From the NCBI GenBank assembly GCA_958450365.1, contig CAUEEP010000930.1:1-64000 (forward strand): a stretch of 64,000 bases of DNA, in the 5' to 3' direction. The DNA is from Mesorhabditis belari (lineage: Eukaryota; Nematoda; Chromadorea; Rhabditida; Rhabditidae). The notes below the pieces were generated by a model, which was not told where the DNA came from, made no database searches, and saw only the letters and a program-made list of their open reading frames with translations. Positions within the stretch are counted from its first letter, which is position 1; the number at the start of each line of letters is the position of its first letter. The position numbers were made by a program, and so were the translations under genes. Shown piece after piece: positions 63,969-64,000 of the stretch.

Positions 63969-64000
63969 CTAAAATTGTACAGTTCTTAAGATATCGTTTA

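Overview
This is eukaryotic DNA from a compact, AT-rich animal genome, most likely a nematode. Introns are short to medium and bounded by GT/AG with TTTCAG-type 3' ends. The first coding exons of two genes start a few bases after a strong acceptor, as expected for spliced-leader trans-splicing. Several mariner/pogo families and LINE fragments are present. No organism-diagnostic gene was seen, so nematode is an inference.

The window is organised around a tandemly rearranged cluster of dynamin-superfamily GTPases of the GBP/atlastin type. All were reconstructed by hand, exon by exon, with reading frame kept across every splice. Gene A (9506-19422, +) and gene B (25747-36249, +) are complete 25-exon, 768-residue paralogs with identical exon lengths. 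Gene C (37640-42754, +) is a 5'-truncated pseudogene of the same type. Gene D (48678-55386, +) is a complete, more diverged 26-exon gene of 809 residues ending in a CaaX-like box (CSIL). E (56772-57364, +) is a 3' remnant of an A-type gene. Gene F (57872 to beyond the right edge, -) is a second, convergent GBP-like type with a long coiled-coil tail. Broken 3' pieces of F lie downstream of A, B and C. The ancestral unit was therefore an A-type gene facing an F-type gene, and it was copied several times.

Left of the cluster (1-5134, -) is the 3' part of a gene for a secreted protein with at least three tandem Ly6-like cysteine-rich domains and a Thr-rich linker. One of its exons (with flank) was carried into the duplication between A and B (22175-22311). 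Between that gene and A, and again before B, lies a duplicated intergenic block (4975-8555 and 22140-24790) rich in TACAG-type arrays. A 0.68 kb GGTACT hexamer array and a 0.76 kb 12-bp array are also present.

Mobile DNA fills introns and spacers: three mariner families (one with a broken transposase and intact TIRs at 20837-21897, another with a truncated transposase at 45090-45920), a pogo/Tigger-like element with a perfect TA duplication (12443-13520), a TTAA-flanked long-TIR element (34478-35322), other foldback elements, and LINE debris at 44.2-47.3 kb. One small MITE family (TIR core ACTATTAGAGAG) sits at the junctions of the gene-cluster rearrangements, including an inverted extra copy of exon 6 inside gene B and the 5' break of gene C.
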